A program made the translations under genes and the position numbers. From NCBI GenBank assembly GCA_017620345.1, contig JAFZQP010000006.1, positions 1-7,096 on the forward strand: a stretch of DNA of 7,096 nt, written 5' to 3'. This stretch comes from Lachnospiraceae bacterium. GTDB lineage: Bacteria > Bacillota_A > Clostridia > Lachnospirales > Lachnospiraceae. Within the stretch, counting starts at the first letter, position 1, and each line of letters starts with the position of its first letter. The notes below the pieces were generated by a model. The model ran no database searches. It was not told the origin of the DNA and saw only the letters and a program-made list of their open reading frames with translations. Positions 6,386-7,096 of this stretch are shown piece after piece.

Positions 6386-6428
6386 GGCGAGCCTCTATCG
6401 ACGTTAGTCGATTCAGTTGGCGAGCCTC
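6386..6428 (+). repeat. Direct repeat GGCGAGCCTC, two copies in the leader
   Basis: Copies are at 6386-6395 and 6419-6428, identical over 10 nt and 33 nt apart. They flank the ATCGAC-GTTA-GTCGAT hairpin. Each copy carries a CCTC that can pair with GAGG of the first or second GATAGGAG segment. GCC of copy 1 (6391-6393) can also pair with GGC of copy 2 (6419-6421), closing the hairpin between them. Confidence 0.75.
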
Positions 6429-6443
6429 CTTAGTTCTGTTGAT

Positions 6444-6448
6444 AGGAG
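6444..6448 (+). promoter_or_regulatory. Unusually distant Shine-Dalgarno of the ATPase gene
   Basis: AGGAG lies 14 nt before the ATG at 6463, longer than the usual 5-9 nt. An in-frame TAA at 6451-6453 rules out any earlier start. The site can be covered by CTCCT (6426-6430) or presented in a hairpin loop, so its access is probably controlled by leader folding. Confidence 0.6.
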
Positions 6449-6462
6449 TATAAACAGACCGA

Positions 6463-7096
6463 ATGGCGATAATCCGTAAACGAGTCCGTATCGGTGACCT
6501 CATGATCAATGAGGGCCTGATAACGGCGGCACAACTGGAAACGGCACTGAAAGAGCAGAAGATCAGAGGCACCAAGCTCGGTGAGACGCTGATCGCGCTC
6601 GGCTATGTCTCGCAGGAGGATTTTTCCAACGTATTATCATCACAGCTCGGCATAGATACGGTCGATCTGCGCAAAGAACGCATTGACGATAATGCTGTCA
6701 AGCTTGTTTCCGAAGAACTGATGAAGAAAAATCAGTTGATGCCGTTCGGATTCGATGAGAAGAACCCCAACATCCTGAAGGTCGCAATGGCCGATCCCAT
6801 GAACATCATGGCGGTCGACGATGTCATGATCATGACCAACATGGAGGTCATCCCGTATTTCTGTCCGAGTGCCCAGATCTCACTACAGCTCGACAGACGT
6901 TACGGTAAGGAGCAGGCAAGGGCGGCTGCGGCACAGTTCCAGGAAGAGCATGCTGCGGAGATAGCATTTGACACAGCATCTTCCGACATAGAATATGAAA
7001 ATATCGATGATGCGCCTATCGTTAAGCTCGTTAAGACAATGCTTGAGACGGCAGTCCGCCAGGGTGCGTCGGATATACATATCGAAGCACTTGACC
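6463..7096 (+). CDS. GspE/PulE/PilB-family secretion or type IV pilus ATPase, N-terminal part (3' end cut by window)
   Basis: This is the start of a hexameric ATPase that powers pilus assembly or type II secretion at the inner face of the membrane. There are 211 codons here; the family is usually over 500 residues. The N-terminal MshEN domain (about 8-140) shows two 24-residue motifs, starting at Arg9 (RIGDLMINEGLI) and Lys38 (KLGETLIALGYV), separated by five residues. This is the cyclic di-GMP-binding arrangement described for MshE. VAMADPMN (107-114) is also typical of the family. The linker (about 145-180) is Ala/Glu-rich. The ATPase domain begins at about 184 with APIVKLVKTML and GASDIHIEAL (201-210). 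The Walker A and B motifs lie beyond the window. The ATG at 6463 is the first possible start after an in-frame stop and keeps the full first motif. PilB versus GspE cannot be decided without the downstream genes. Confidence 0.92.
   Translation, partial: MAIIRKRVRIGDLMINEGLITAAQLETALKEQKIRGTKLGETLIALGYVSQEDFSNVLSSQLGIDTVDLRKERIDDNAVKLVSEELMKKNQLMPFGFDEKNPNILKVAMADPMNIMAVDDVMIMTNMEVIPYFCPSAQISLQLDRRYGKEQARAAAAQFQEEHAAEIAFDTASSDIEYENIDDAPIVKLVKTMLETAVRQGASDIHIEALD

Larger units (their letters stand above)
6345..6448 (+). repeat. Direct repeat TGATAGGAG, two copies in the leader
   Basis: Copy 1 is at 6345-6353, at the predicted RNA 5' end. Copy 2 is at 6440-6448 and contains the Shine-Dalgarno sequence of the ATPase gene. 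The copies are 95 nt apart and identical over 9 nt. Both are complementary to the CCTC-containing segments at 6392-6399 and 6425-6430, so they can compete for the same partners. Confidence 0.75.
6346..6462 (+). promoter_or_regulatory. Structured leader RNA, candidate translational riboswitch or cis-regulator
   Basis: About 115 nt of untranslated RNA lie between the promoter and the ATPase start. Visible pairings are: hairpin CCCAC (6357-6361) / GTGGG (6365-6369) with a GAA loop; hairpin ATCGAC (6397-6402) / GTCGAT (6407-6412) with a GTTA loop; outer stem AGGAGG (6349-6354) / CCTCCT (6425-6430); and AGAAC (6371-6375) / GTTCT (6433-6437). Alternatives compete: CTCCT (6426-6430) can instead pair with the Shine-Dalgarno AGGAG (6444-6448), and CCTCTATC (6392-6399) can pair with either GATAGGAG copy with one bulged G. 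TCTGTT (6435-6440) / AACAGA (6453-6458) would hold the Shine-Dalgarno in a 12-nt loop. Mutually exclusive pairing of a ribosome site is typical of translational switches. No known aptamer core was recognised from memory; the ligand is unknown. The folds are by eye, without energy calculation. Confidence 0.5.

Noticed and set aside
6346..6462. Leader as a known c-di-GMP-I, c-di-GMP-II, TPP, FMN, cobalamin, THF or glycine riboswitch
   Set aside because: The conserved core strings I remember for these classes are not present. This is from memory only and needs an Rfam scan.
1..7096. CRISPR array, tRNA, rRNA, insertion sequence or phage module
   Set aside because: No spaced palindromic repeats, tRNA-like cloverleaf, transposase or integrase frame, or terminal inverted repeats were found. 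The GH25 domain can occur in phage endolysins, but this one is membrane-anchored and sits in a signalling operon.

Overview
The window looks like a chromosomal segment of a Gram-positive Clostridia-type bacterium, perhaps Lachnospiraceae-like. The reasons are strong AGGAG-type ribosome sites, sigma-A-like promoters, heavy use of AGA/AGG and ATA codons, a TTG start, and the gene content (membrane-anchored GH25 muramidase, bactofilin, type IV pilus/secretion ATPase). This placement is inference; no taxonomic marker gene is present. There are no mobile elements, tRNAs, rRNAs or CRISPR arrays.

Layout. Bases 1-124 (minus strand) hold the start of a CspA-family cold shock gene. Bases 125-272 are a divergent control region with a promoter on each strand. 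Bases 273-6315 (plus strand) are six tightly packed genes that look like one operon. In order they are: a membrane-anchored coiled-coil protein with a degenerate M23/LytM domain; a bactofilin; a soluble hybrid histidine kinase (HisKA-HATPase-REC-HPt); a protein with two degenerate receiver domains joined by a coiled-coil and Pro/Glu/Lys-rich linker; a two-receiver protein whose first receiver is intact and second is degenerate; and a membrane-anchored GH25 muramidase. Gaps are 6-20 nt and one pair overlaps by 35 nt. Bases 6312-6462 hold a second sigma-A-like promoter and a roughly 115-nt leader with strong potential RNA structure. Bases 6463-7096 are the start of a GspE/PilB-family ATPase that runs off the window.

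How the genes may work together (inference). A bactofilin scaffold lies between a pseudo-peptidase and a complete phosphorelay, and the operon ends with a wall hydrolase. No gene carries a DNA-binding or other recognisable output domain. This suggests a protein-level signalling circuit that controls local cell-wall remodelling or shape. The only good acceptor for the kinase's HPt domain, apart from the kinase's own receiver, is Asp52 of the two-receiver protein.

The leader before the ATPase gene is the other notable element. It contains two copies of a GATAGGAG segment (one at the predicted RNA 5' end, one being the Shine-Dalgarno) and two complementary CCTC-containing segments. They can pair in mutually exclusive ways, as in a translational switch. 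I could not match it from memory to a known riboswitch class. The ATPase itself has two 24-residue MshEN-type motifs with a five-residue spacer, the arrangement known to bind cyclic di-GMP.
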